In this document: positions 33,082 to 42,371 of the stretch, one piece after another
Layout: every line of letters starts with the position of its first letter
Position numbering within the stretch: position 1 is the stretch's first letter
From: Simplicillium sp. C3G150-2
Taxonomy: Eukaryota > Ascomycota > Sordariomycetes > Hypocreales > Cordycipitaceae
Length of the DNA stretch: 64,000 bases
Direction: 5' to 3'
NCBI GenBank assembly: GCA_022702485.1
Contig: JAJIYY010000001.1
Coordinates: 2,108,001 to 2,172,000 of the forward strand
The notes under the pieces: model-generated
Told to the model about the DNA's origin: nothing
Databases searched by the model: none
Seen by the model: only the letters and a program-made list of their open reading frames with translations
Translations under genes and position numbers: made by a program

Positions 33082-33822
33082 TTTGTGCAATATGTGTAAT
33101 CGTTCAAATAAAAAAGAGAAGAAAAGGAAGTAAGAGTCAACAAGACCTGGTGCGGTCTATATATGTCGGAGCCAAGTTGTTGTCCGTGTGAGTCAAGCGC
33201 AGACGAGCCAGTTTGTGCCCGTTTGTGCGTGCCTGGTGCGTCTGTCCCGATTAGGAAAGCTGCTGCTTGAGGCGGTGCAGCCCAACGACAGCCCATGACA
33301 GACCCGCTACAGCGGCCGGGTTAACTAAAGTGTCCCCCAGACAGCGCTAAAGCCACTCCAACAGACCCGCTAACAGCCGCTAATATCCACTAGAGCTCAC
33401 CGATATCCACTAATTGCCTCCTGTACGAGAAACCCAATACAGGGGCATCACCCGAAATACAGCACTGGTGGTGGCGGGGAAGCCCGCTGGAGATCGGGCT
33501 GTGCAAGGCGAGTCTCGAGGCAGATTAGTCGCATTGGACTGGCGAAGCGAACAAAAAAATCAATTAGACAGGTTAAATACTGAGTAAAATCAAGGGCATG
33601 AAGCAATTCATTTACAGTCTATAATGAATTTTTTGTAACAAGTCGAACATGCTGGATCTTGTCCCGTACATCCTGCTCTGCAAACCTCCAAGGAGGGAGG
33701 CCGCTGGCTACTCCCGCAGGATGCGCTGTGACTCAGAGTATCAGATACTTGAAGGTGGAAGCAAAATCGTCCCAGACATCAATTTCAGTCGACAGAGCCT
33801 GAATATCTCGCCATGGATGGCT
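33082..33822. other. Promoter spacer of the 1294-residue protein gene
   Basis: A TATATAT lies near 33158. The decamer ATATCCACTA occurs twice, at 33383 and 33403. The rest shows no gene. Confidence 0.45.
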
Positions 33823-34483
33823 CTACCAAGCAGAGAGGAAGAGCTGCTTGTTCAGCGGCAAGCCCTGGCTGCGAAGAATGCTGTAGACCATGCCGTGATG
33901 GAACCAACTGAATAACAAGTCAAATCCACGTACATGGGGAAAAGAAAATTCTCCATACAGCCAACACTGTCAGAAAGGGAACTTACAAGCTAGGGAGCGC
34001 AATCTCGTGCACGTACTGCAGTGCATCTCTCTTGAGAGAGAATGTGCCTAGAAATACATCCACGACTGCCGCATCTTTTTCAGCAAACGAGTCTGGTGTA
34101 ACCCTTTCCAGAACTTCCAAGGTGCTTTGAACTCTGTCAATGAGCTGACTGAAGTTCTTTTGCTCTCCCTCGATTGGAAGGCTCTCTCGTTTGACTATCT
34201 TGAGGTCGATGAGCAGCTGCATTGCGTTGTAGGTGCAAAAGTCTACATGGAAGCCAAGCGACTATAATATTGTCAGCACACTTCCACAAAGTTGGAGAGT
34301 AACATTTTTACATTAAGCATTACGTACCGACATATCAGTTGTCAATGTGCCGGCGATTATAGTAGATTCATCACGGCTGTTCGCTGTGCACCACTCCTGG
34401 GCCTGTTCCAAAAGTTTCAACTGACTCTTGAGAGCCTTGATAAAAAAGGGTACGCTGGCTTCGTAAACAACTGGACCGATCAT
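33823..34483 (-). CDS. DUF1993 family protein
   Basis: Three exons, 34483-34328, 34261-33987 and 33907-33823, with introns of 66 and 79 bp, giving 171 residues. The N-terminus MIGPVVYEASVPFFIKALK, the central FHVDFCTYNAMQLLIDLKI with FSQLIDRVQSTLEVLERV, and the C-terminal FWFHHGMVYSILRSQGLPL match the DUF1993 pattern (a helical DinB/YfiT-like bundle). Family members in bacteria and fungi have no established function. The His-x3-Asp in the second exon (FHVDF) and the FHH in the last exon could be metal ligands as in DinB proteins; that is inference. Only the middle exon is an obvious open frame; the outer exons are short and easily missed. Confidence 0.85.
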
Positions 34484-35281
34484 TATGTTCAATGTAGTAA
34501 GAATGAATATAGTAGATACCTTCAGGAAAGAAAAAAATGAATATCATATGGACATTGTGCGTGGACATGTTCACCGTTTTAAAGACCACCGGTGCCGGGT
34601 AGCCGAGCCTCATCTACACTTAAGAGAGCGAAATCAGGCTCTGGGCTGCTTGGTGGCTTACTCACGAGAACCGTCGCACAAATATTCACGGTCGCTCTGA
34701 CATGTCCAGTTTAATCTTACCATAGATGTACATGGCTCCTTACCTTCTGTGCACAGCAGTTGGTCTGCGTGACAAATGGATATTCTGTCATTGGCTTCCA
34801 GGTAAGTTCCAGCGATGCTCTCGCTGGAGAGCCACTCATCGGGGGAGAGTCTCAGTGGAGTAGCCTCGCTAACCGCCAGCCGCGTCCACTGTAGTTCTGG
34901 GGACTGCAGCGGAAGCCAACTGGAAAGGCACGAGACTCCCCTGCATTGATCAGCGCATGGCAAGACGCCACATGAGCATTGTTCCAAGTATTCAAGCAAA
35001 CGCACACACAATTGAATATTTCTAGAACTTCAATTAATTAATGGCAGGTTTTACTTCTTTTACTCGTCACTTTTTTCTGGCTCTCACATGCACTCCATGT
35101 TCTCAAGTTCATGATGTCAGTCTCACAAGCTCCACGTGACTGCTTAGTGCTCCAGCACGCAACAACATCGACGCGATCCAACCTGGCGCCAACCAATCGC
35201 AACCATAATTCGAGCAAATATTCTCAAAGCCATTGGATCGACTGGGAGCCTTTAAAATAATCCAGGCTTGCATACTTGATT
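34484..35281. other. Divergent promoter region, DUF1993 / Mrs2-type gene
   Basis: No gene I can support. A Cys-rich 117-codon minus-strand frame at 34658-35011 has no ATG at its start and no matching exon. The Mrs2-type gene starts at 35282 on the other strand. Confidence 0.45.
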
Positions 35282-36589
35282 ATGGCAGTGGGCCTTGAGC
35301 CCGCTCTGGGCGGCGCTGTGAGAAACTGTCTCCGATGCCTCCGACAACCTCCAGCCACATTAATCGCCTCCTTCACTCACCAACACATAACACGCAGCTT
35401 CTCATCAAACACCCATGGTAACCAAATACAAAACTCCTCTTCAGCCCAGAGGCGCCCAAAAGTCCCCCTCCTCTTAAATTGCGCCAATGCCTTCCGCTCA
35501 GCCCACTCCTTTGCCGACCTCAAGCCCAAGACAGTCGACCCAAAGCAGCAACAGCGTCTTTATGAACTTTCTCTGGCACTCTCACGAACACCCATGAACG
35601 GCAATGCAGAAGTCCAATGTATTTTCTACGACTCATCCGGCGCTGCAAGTGGCACAAAGAAACTCTCCAAGTCACAAATCGCTGAGCAGTATGGCTTGAG
35701 CACACGAGACTTGCGCACTATCGATCTTCCCTCGGCTGGTTTTCCTCACATTCTCATCCGCGACTGCTCTATTTTAGTGCATATCTTTGACCTGCGCTTA
35801 TTGATCCAGGCGGACAAGGTAGTGCTATTTGATGTCGACGAAGACGTCGGCAGGGAACATTATGACAACACGTCTCGCATCTTCAGTCATAACCTGGAGG
35901 ACAAGCTTCATCATACTCACGGAGTGGGAGGAGCTTCAAAGATGCCCTATGAGCTGCGTGTGCTCGAGACTGCACTCACGTCAGTGACGTCAACACTGGA
36001 GGCACAATACTTGATGACCAAGAAGGAAGTCAAGGAAACGCTCGAGACGCTGAATGAGGACAGCGTCATCCATTCAAAGCTGCGCAACTTGCTCGAACTT
36101 GTTCGACGACTAGCCAGCGTAGAGCAAAGGGCAACGCTTGTCCGTGACGCTGTACAGGAAGTAATGAACGAGGATCGGGACATGGCAGACATGTATCTCA
36201 CCGACAAGCGAGCCGGTGCACCTCACACAATCGACGACCATCAGAGCGTGGAGTATCTTCTAGAAGCAATTCACAAGGCAAGCGATGCTGTGGTGCAGCA
36301 AACCCATGGTCTACTCGGGGACATTCGCCGTACAGAAGACACCATTCAGTCCATCTTGAATGTCCGACGCAATCAAATCATGGTGCTGGAAGCCAAGATT
36401 GAGATTCTCATGGTTGGTTTGGCGTCAGCGACACTGGTGGCTGGGTGGTATGGAATGAACGTGGTGAATTATTCAGAGGACAGTACCTGGGCATTTGGTG
36501 CGCTGACAGCGCTGTGTCTGCTTGGGACGGGAGTGATTTGGAGGATGGGCTCGCGAAGACTGCGGAATATCCAGAAGACGAGGTTGTAA
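35282..36589 (+). CDS. Mitochondrial inner-membrane Mg2+ transporter, CorA/Mrs2/Lpe10 type
   Basis: Single exon, 435 residues. The ATG at 35282 is preferred because the open frame two codons upstream begins with TTG. Residues 1-80 are Arg/Ser-rich and look like a mitochondrial presequence. The soluble domain carries the Mrs2 signatures (RDLRTIDLPSAGFPHILIRD; LPYELRVLE-like PYELRVLETAL). Two membrane helices near the C-terminus flank the hallmark GMN pore motif (GWYGMNVVNYSEDSTWAFG). The family forms pentameric Mg channels in the mitochondrial inner membrane. Fungi have two paralogs, MRS2 and LPE10/MFM1; which one this is cannot be settled here. The C-terminus ends in basic residues facing the matrix. 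Confidence 0.9.
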   Translation: MAVGLEPALGGAVRNCLRCLRQPPATLIASFTHQHITRSFSSNTHGNQIQNSSSAQRRPKVPLLLNCANAFRSAHSFADLKPKTVDPKQQQRLYELSLALSRTPMNGNAEVQCIFYDSSGAASGTKKLSKSQIAEQYGLSTRDLRTIDLPSAGFPHILIRDCSILVHIFDLRLLIQADKVVLFDVDEDVGREHYDNTSRIFSHNLEDKLHHTHGVGGASKMPYELRVLETALTSVTSTLEAQYLMTKKEVKETLETLNEDSVIHSKLRNLLELVRRLASVEQRATLVRDAVQEVMNEDRDMADMYLTDKRAGAPHTIDDHQSVEYLLEAIHKASDAVVQQTHGLLGDIRRTEDTIQSILNVRRNQIMVLEAKIEILMVGLASATLVAGWYGMNVVNYSEDSTWAFGALTALCLLGTGVIWRMGSRRLRNIQKTRL

Positions 36590-36985
36590 ATATGACGACA
36601 TATATTAAAGATTATGTACTATACAAATCTGTTCGTTTCTGTGTTTTTCTAGGTGCTTGGGTTTGTAGTGGCGTGGAGTATCGCTGTGTATTCGCAGTTT
36701 CAGCCGCCTCCACTCTTAGTAGTGTGAGTTCCAATTCACACTACTAAGAGTGGAGCGCGGATGGCCTTTGTAGCTTGGAACGATACCCCAATGCTTGTTT
36801 TGTTGCAGTTGACGGTTGGCAGGAGAAGCTTGTCGACATATATTCAAGAGGATCTTTGAAACCAACGAGTCACATCAGCGTGGTCAGCAGATCCAACATT
36901 AATTGACGAGACCGGATTCAGGCATAACTGCAATAAAAGCTACTGTATTGTGTGCTATGTATTATGTGTTGGCTATTGGTGTAAG
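36590..36985. other. Spacer between converging 3' ends
   Basis: It contains the 20-bp inverted repeat and otherwise nothing I recognise. Confidence 0.5.
36708..36755. repeat. Perfect 20-bp inverted repeat with 8-nt loop
   Basis: Left arm 36708-36727 and right arm 36736-36755 are exact reverse complements (arm CTCCACTCTTAGTAGTGTGA), separated by GTTCCAAT. It lies about 120 bp after the Mrs2-type stop and about 230 bp beyond the stop of the first small membrane protein gene, between two converging 3' ends. A transcript from either strand would fold into a stable hairpin. The arms share no obvious similarity with the flanks. Confidence 0.9.
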
Positions 36986-37272
36986 TCAACGGACGGGTGT
37001 GATAGTAAAGGTGTGTCCTGTTCTGTGCGGACGCAGTAACGCCAGCTCTAGGTGGAGGTCATCATCGACTGGTACTAAGAGTCATGTCAGAGACGATGAG
37101 GACATGAAAAGAAACGGCCGAGGAAGTTGCTGTCTTGGGTGGAGAGCATACCTTGGTGCTGTGATTTTGTCCGTAACCAACGACGCCAAAGGTTGAACAG
37201 AAGCACAAGGAGGGCTGGCAGGGCGACGAGAACGCCGACTAGTGTAATTACAGCTTCAAATGTAAGAGACAT
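36986..37272 (-). CDS. Small single-pass membrane protein, paralog A (69 aa)
   Basis: Two exons, 37272-37152 and 37074-36986, with a 77-bp intron (GTATGC...CTGACATGACTCTTAG) in phase 1. The product has a short N-terminus (MSLTFEAVITL), one membrane helix (VGVLVALPALLVLLFNL), a basic stop-transfer WRRWLRTK, then an acidic patch and the C-terminal TGHTFTITPVR. The gene 600 bp away (37,870-38,143) encodes the same arrangement with the intron at the equivalent position and in the same phase, and matching C-terminal residues. That conservation across an intron is the main evidence for both. A TATTTAAATGCCAC box lies about 70 bp upstream. Function and topology partner unknown. Confidence 0.75.
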
Positions 37273-37869
37273 TACTTAGTTACACTGGTGCGCTACTCGG
37301 AGAACGAAAATAAAACTGCTAATGTTATGGAATTCTGGGCTATTTAAATGCCACAGGAGATGTTCGCCCTCGCATGGTAGTAAACGGGACTAGTGGCCTC
37401 CCAGCTTGCTTATACAGTTACGACGGACCCCCTCCCTGGTACGTATGCAGTGAGGCGCCCCGACCAAGGTGGTGATAATTCGGCCAATCCGCGTGCTTTT
37501 GTGCGTCAAGAGCACAGGAAAGTGGACGCGACATTCACACTCCTGCACGTGATGCTCTCAAGTAAAGGTAGGAAGGAGTAACTAGGGTGAATCGGGATGC
37601 GACGCTGTGCTGTCGTGGGCCGGCTGAAGAGACAGAGGTGGGAGATGGGTAGTCTGTGCAAACGATGCGAAACGAAGCATATCCGCAACCGCAATTTGAT
37701 AGATTTGGGCAAAGTCTAAACGGCCATACCAGGACTCGGCAGATAAGAAATAAAAGGCTCTAACGTGAGCCAGATTTACATTTGATTTAACCTATAATAT
37801 AGTTTTGTTTTATATTCTCTAAATATATCGTGGTTGCGTCGCAGCGCTGGCAGGCTAAGGTCTGATAAG
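37273..37869. other. Spacer between the two small membrane protein genes
   Basis: It holds the paralog A promoter and an AT-rich stretch (37,770-37,830). No third copy of the family is seen. Confidence 0.5.
37341..37354 (-). promoter_or_regulatory. Shared TATA-type element, paralog A
   Basis: TATTTAAATGCCAC (plus strand) 69-82 bp upstream of the ATG at 37272. Paralog B has TTATTTAAGCCAC in the comparable position, preceded in both by GGGCT. Confidence 0.4.
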
Positions 37870-38143
37870 TCACGGAACAGGGACTATGGTGAAAGTCTGG
37901 CCAACCCTGAATCGCGGCAGCAGGCTAAGCTCAGCTTGCGCATCCTCGATTATGTCTTTTAATATCATCATTAGTTAGTTTTTGCATGAGGCGAGTCTTT
38001 TTTAGGGTATGTAAAGGAGAATAGCTACCTTGGCTTGGTTGCTTGGTGTGCAGTCGACGCCACAGGTTGTACATCAGTACAAACAGGGCTGGCAAGGCGA
38101 TGAGGACTCCAATTAGAGTGAAGATGGCTTCAAGTGAAAACAT
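37870..38143 (-). CDS. Small single-pass membrane protein, paralog B (66 aa)
   Basis: Two exons, 38143-38029 and 37955-37870, with a 73-bp intron (GTAGCT...AACTAACTAATGATGATATTAAAAG) in phase 1. The AAG acceptor is less usual but the branch site is good and the phase closes. The product has MFSLEAIFTL, a membrane helix (IGVLIALPALFVLMYNL), WRRLHTK, an acidic stretch (DIIEDAQAELSLLP) and the C-terminus FRVGQTFTIVPVP. About half of the positions match paralog A, including EA, TL.GVL.ALPAL, NLWRR, TK, ELxLL and TFTI.PV. The unspliced frame would instead give a 70-residue product without the conserved C-terminus. Confidence 0.73.
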
Positions 38144-38237
38144 GATAGTTTAAAACGTTGAAAAGATATTGCATCTCAATTGGAAAGGGGCGGAAGTGAA
38201 GGATAATAGAGAAACGAATTGACGGCAGGGCTGCCTT

Positions 38238-38250
38238 TTATTTAAGCCAC
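38238..38250 (-). promoter_or_regulatory. Shared TATA-type element, paralog B
   Basis: TTATTTAAGCCAC (plus strand) 95-107 bp upstream of the ATG at 38143, similar to the element upstream of paralog A. Confidence 0.4.
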
Positions 38251-38509
38251 TACGCTGGCCAAGTCTACCCCCTCATTATTTGGGCGTTTTCCATTTACCA
38301 AATACTACTATTAAGCGACGGTCAAGGATGCGAATTTCAGTATCATGTACTCTGTGAACTCGCCGTGCTGTTTGTAATCCTGTTAAGTCTCCATTACCAG
38401 GCAGGGAGGCGGAGCTGGTATTGTCGGTTTGGGGGTTGTGGCTTGGGCACTTGGTTGGGTTAGCTTATTGGGGGAACAGAAGGTCCTACTTTTATTAAGA
38501 TCCTAAGAT

Positions 38510-38660
38510 TCTGAAAATTCTCAGGGTCTGGAAATTCTCAGGGTCTGGGAATTCTCGGGGTCTGGGAATTCTCAGGTTCTGGGAATTCTCAGGGTCTGGG
38601 AATTCTCAGGGTCTGGAAATTCTCAGGTTCTGGAAATTCTCAGGTTCTGGAAATTCTTAA
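38510..38660. repeat. Minisatellite, 17-bp unit, about 9 copies
   Basis: Nine head-to-tail copies of TCTGGRAATTCTCAGGK begin at 38510, 38527, 38544, 38561, 38578, 38595, 38612, 38629 and 38646. Units differ at a few positions (GGG or GGA; CAGGG or CAGGT). Each unit contains the AGAATT/AATTCT half palindrome. It lies in the spacer upstream of paralog B and downstream of the NatB gene. Confidence 0.93.
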
Positions 38661-39221
38661 AAGTGGGGCTTTGGAGCTGTTAGACATTTCGCCTCACTTT
38701 GTCGTCTTATAGGTCGCAAGGGGTAAGAATGTTAGCGTGATACTTTGTCGAATAACTTAATTTAATTGGCTAGAGTTGCTTTTTTCTGTACTTTCTTGTA
38801 CTCAAGTAAGGAAAGACACGAGATCGGACAGAGGTTCTGGAGACTTTTTTTATCAATATTATTTTTACCTGAATCAGCTGTACTGGATACAAAAGCATTC
38901 TCGATTTTATATCCAAGCTAACCTTCTAGATCCTTGCGACCTGTACAAGGACTCTTATTACCCCCCACACAAATTCACTCCCGGGCAAGCCTGTGGCCTT
39001 TATATAGGATACTATCATGGCTTGGTCTTGTTAGACTTTGACAACTGAGACAAAGACGTCTATTCTCGCACAGAGACTTTTTGGGCGACGCCATAAAGTA
39101 TTCTTATGCTATATTTCCAAAAAAAAAAAAAAAAAAGAACAAGTTGGTTCGAACATACGATCGCCTTATCGTCCGTTGCGACTGTGAAGATTGCTCGAAA
39201 CTAGATCTAGTAGGCATGCAA

Positions 39222-39867
39222 TCACACAATGTCATCCCGAGTTATTTCATACTCATAGCCATTCTTTCTGACATGTTCCTGATTTTTGTCTCTCTTCAAT
39301 GCCTTGCGCATATCAAAAGCATCTTCCGTAGTCTGAGTAGGGTCCGTAGCATGGTCGAGGTAATAATCCTTCACCACGCGGAACACGCTGTATCCAGCCT
39401 TTTCATAGAAAGCAATCGCGCCGACATTGCTGCGACGCACAAACAAGTCAACAAACCAAGCATTTCTGGCATCTGCCTCCATCTCCATCTGATCGATTAA
39501 GATTCTACCAATCCCGAGCCTGCGTGCCTCAGGCGCAACAGTAAAAGCTGTAATATGGGCGTGCCATGGCAGGTAGTGCTTTGAGTGCTTGTACACTGCA
39601 GGTGATGATTCAACTTTGCCCATTACTATTTGCGGCACATGTTAGCGTAATACTTGAGAGTGAAGGATGTTGGGTCGCGTAAGTGACGGATGACTTACTG
39701 TAACCAATAATGATGCCGTGTCTGTCCTCGCAAACCTGGAACAGCGACGGCCATTTGGCATGGTATTCGAGGTAGTATCCCAGATCATATGTCTCTACCA
39801 GCGTATCCAAGTTGCATTTTGACAACTTATTTAAATCATCAGGGCGGAAGCGCCGAAACGATGCCAT
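39222..39867 (-). CDS. nat3: N-terminal acetyltransferase NatB catalytic subunit (Naa20/Nat3)
   Basis: Two exons, 39867-39699 and 39625-39222, 73-bp intron, 190 residues. The N-terminus MASFRRFRPDDLNKLSKCNL and TETYDLGYYLEYHAKWPSL-like block are characteristic of Naa20. The GNAT core follows: WHAHITAFTVAPEARRLGIG with the acetyl-CoA loop RRLGIG, then FVDLFVRRSNVGAIAFYEKAGY. NatB acetylates nascent chains beginning Met-Asp/Glu/Asn/Gln on the ribosome together with Naa25/Mdm20. The intron splits the Tyr-Ile-Met-Gly-Lys strand. Length matches the family (about 175-195). Confidence 0.93.
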
Positions 39868-40259
39868 CGTCCACTAGCGTTTACGTCGCGAACCCAGGCT
39901 AAACGGCGTTATTACCTGTAAGGTGGGTTTCGTTTAACCGCGGGCTCTACTCGCAAATCTCCCAACTTGAAAAAAAAAGCAGTAAAATAATCTCGCAGCC
40001 TGAAATTCTCTGGGCACCCACGTGATGAAACGCTCTTTCTGGGCAATTGAGGCGCTTTTGCACTTCGTTTCGGGACGCTTCAGACATTGCGGGCGCAGTG
40101 GTCACGGACATGGCCGAATTGACACTGTTGGGTTATGCTCTGCTGTATTCCCTGGCGCAAGACTCTTGAAGCAGATGATTTACAATTTTGAAGACAGTCT
40201 TATGCAGAAGGTTAATGGATTGTGTATCTGAGATCTGATGCTAAAGTACGTCACGAACG
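39868..40259. other. Spacer upstream of the NatB gene
   Basis: It holds the NatB promoter. No other gene is seen. Confidence 0.5.
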
Positions 40260-40623
40260 TCACCATCCTTTTTTTGCTATCAATCCTCCTCGGCAACGGG
40301 GACTCGTGTTTGCTATGAATTGCGCTGAATGTTTTAGTACATTTCTTTTCCATTTCATAAATTCGGACCTTACCCTATGGCCACAAACTCTGGCTGGGCA
40401 GCCGCTGTGAGTTATTTTGGGTATCTCCCGACGAACGGTAGAGAAGAAGCAAGACCACAAGGAACAGTAGGGAGGAGAAAGCGAAGTCCAAAACGCCAAA
40501 GACAACATTTTTCTGAAGCAAGCTTCGAAAAAAATCAGCTCGGCATTTATAAATGCACTTCTCTGAGTTTAGCGTCTTGTCGCTCAGAAGCGATGTGTTA
40601 TCCTCGGATTCCGGCCTAAGCAT
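40260..40623 (-). CDS. Possible small single-pass membrane protein, UstYa/DUF3328-like N-terminus
   Basis: An ATG at 40623 opens exon 40623-40389; a phase-1 intron (GTTTGT...TACTAAAACATTCAG, 64 bp) joins exon 40324-40260, giving 99 residues. Without splicing, the frame ends at 40375. Residues 1-42 are polar with an EDNTSLLSD stretch; one hydrophobic helix follows (about 46-63, FAFSSLLFLVVLLLLY). This head-plus-helix arrangement resembles the N-terminus of UstYa/DUF3328 proteins, but the HxxHC oxidase motifs are absent. It could be a truncated relative of the nearby UstYa-like gene, or an unrelated small membrane protein. Confidence 0.38.
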
Positions 40624-40945
40624 TGTCTTGGTGGTACGCAGGTGAGATGTGGCGCTGCTGTGGTCGAAAAGAAAGCAATATTGAGTACCGGTATCTAAAG
40701 TTACACTATGAATCCATCTGATCAGAAAAGCTTGAAAGGGAGTCTTTTTCTTACAGCTTTTGTGAGAATATCATTGACCGGGATTGCCCAGATGCGCCAC
40801 CAACCATGCGGGCGTATTGGACCCTAGTCTTGGGATTGCCTCATGGGCAAGAAAACTGCAGACCACGTACTTTCGGTCTCACTCCCTTCTAAGAATTCTC
40901 TTACAGTTTATGCCTATCGAATATTTCACAAACTTCATTTAAGCC
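40624..40945. other. Promoter spacer of the acyltransferase gene
   Basis: Divergent promoter for the gene pair at 40623 (minus) and 40946 (plus). No other feature is seen. Confidence 0.45.
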
Positions 40946-42286
40946 ATGGCGTCGGTCAGGAACAAGTCCTCACTTTCGAGGTTGCTGAACCAGGCGTTCA
41001 ACGCCCTGATGCCCATTTATCTTCGGCAAGCAGCCTCAGACAATTCTCCTCCCCAAAATGCACACAGCAGATCCACCACTCGAGTATCGTATCTCGACGG
41101 CCTTCGCGGATATGCATCCCTCGTCGTCTTCATCTCTCACTTCTTGGAACCTTTTGAGCCAGCCAAGCGCTTTGGCTACGGTTTTGGAGAAGACAACAAT
41201 TGCTTCCTACAGCTACCAATCATTCGCCTCCTCTACTCTGGTGTGCCAATGGTAGCCATTTTCTTCATCATCTCCGGTTATGCACTATCTTACAAACTCT
41301 TCCTTGTCCTCCGACACGAACCATCGAGCGACTTGTCAGACGCACTCGCTTCAGCCATTTTTCGCAGAGGTATACGACTCTTCGCGCCGACAATTGTGTC
41401 TACCTTTCTTGTCATGATCACCATTCGACTACATATTCAGGATTCACCAGACTATGCCACACTGCCAGGCGTCATTGAGCCCCGACCTCGTCGTTTCACG
41501 AGCGGACGTGACCAGGTCGTTGATTGGTCGCGGTTTGTTTTCAGCGACCTGACGAATCCATGGGATTGGAAGAGGCTCGACTACGTCTATGACTCCCATC
41601 TGTGGACGATACCCATTGAGTTCCGGGCATCTTTGATACTGTTTCTGGTCTTGACATGCACTCTCAAAATACGCCGCGTGTACCGCTTGGTTCTCTCGAC
41701 TGCTTTGTGGACTTACTGTCTTTGGTGTGGCAAGTGGCATGTTGCTCTCTTCATCTGCGGTATGTTTTTCGCCGACCTTTCAGTTGCAGTAAGCTCGCCA
41801 ACAACGGGCTCCAATCGCTACTGGCGCCTTTTCAGCAGTTTGATGCCCTTACTGCTGGGATCATTTCTCCTCTCGTTTCCTATTCGAAATGGTGACAGGA
41901 CCCCAGGCTATGTATGGTTATCGCAGATGACGTCAAATTGCAATATTTGGCATGCTCTTGGGGCCATGCTGGTACTCTGGGCTCTGGAAAATTCGGCTAT
42001 CTTGCAGAGAGCTTTTGTTACCTCGTTCGCGAGATATCTTGGTAAAATCAGCTATGCCCTGTACATTGTACACGGCCCAATATCGCACAGTGTCGGGTAC
42101 GGCGTTAATTCCTACATTTGCCATTCCTGCGAAGAGTTCATGTTGTCTCGCCATATAGGCTTGCTTTTGGGGTTTTTATTTGTTGCACCGGTAGTGTTTT
42201 GGTGGGCAGATGTATTTGAGAGACTGGTGGATAGGCCTACTGTGAAGCTGGCCAGGTGGCTGTACATGAAAGTCCGCATCGAGTAG
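40946..42286 (+). CDS. Acyltransferase 3 family membrane protein
   Basis: Single exon, 446 residues, ATG at 40946. After about 45 polar residues comes the family opening YLDGLRGYASLVVFISHF, with the conserved His, then GVPMVAIFFIISGYALSYKL, and about ten membrane helices in all. It ends with LGKISYALYIVHGP and a last helix near FVAPVVFWWADVFERLVDRP. Acyltransferase 3 proteins (PF01757) transfer acyl groups to sugars, lipids or natural products across membranes; similar fungal proteins occur near secondary-metabolite genes. It converges on a UstYa-like gene with 85 bp between stops, so a shared pathway is possible but unproven. Confidence 0.88.
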   Translation: MASVRNKSSLSRLLNQAFNALMPIYLRQAASDNSPPQNAHSRSTTRVSYLDGLRGYASLVVFISHFLEPFEPAKRFGYGFGEDNNCFLQLPIIRLLYSGVPMVAIFFIISGYALSYKLFLVLRHEPSSDLSDALASAIFRRGIRLFAPTIVSTFLVMITIRLHIQDSPDYATLPGVIEPRPRRFTSGRDQVVDWSRFVFSDLTNPWDWKRLDYVYDSHLWTIPIEFRASLILFLVLTCTLKIRRVYRLVLSTALWTYCLWCGKWHVALFICGMFFADLSVAVSSPTTGSNRYWRLFSSLMPLLLGSFLLSFPIRNGDRTPGYVWLSQMTSNCNIWHALGAMLVLWALENSAILQRAFVTSFARYLGKISYALYIVHGPISHSVGYGVNSYICHSCEEFMLSRHIGLLLGFLFVAPVVFWWADVFERLVDRPTVKLARWLYMKVRIE

Positions 42287-42371
42287 CTTGACTATCGAAC
42301 ATTTGGCTCAGGGACAAGTAGTCAAAACCATAGTCATTATTTATAGCGCAAAATCATACTTGGAATTTACA

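Larger units (their letters stand above)
38144..39221. other. Spacer with minisatellite
   Basis: Apart from the minisatellite and a long A run near 39119-39136, no gene is supported. A 90-codon plus-strand frame at 38776 (rich in Tyr and Phe) shows no family resemblance. Confidence 0.45.

Noticed and set aside
34658..35011. Cys-rich 117-codon minus-strand frame
   Set aside because: No ATG at its start, no upstream exon found, and no family resemblance.
37087..37151. Unspliced C-terminal tail of paralog A
   Set aside because: Reading through the donor gives a tail unrelated to paralog B, while splicing restores the shared C-terminus in both.
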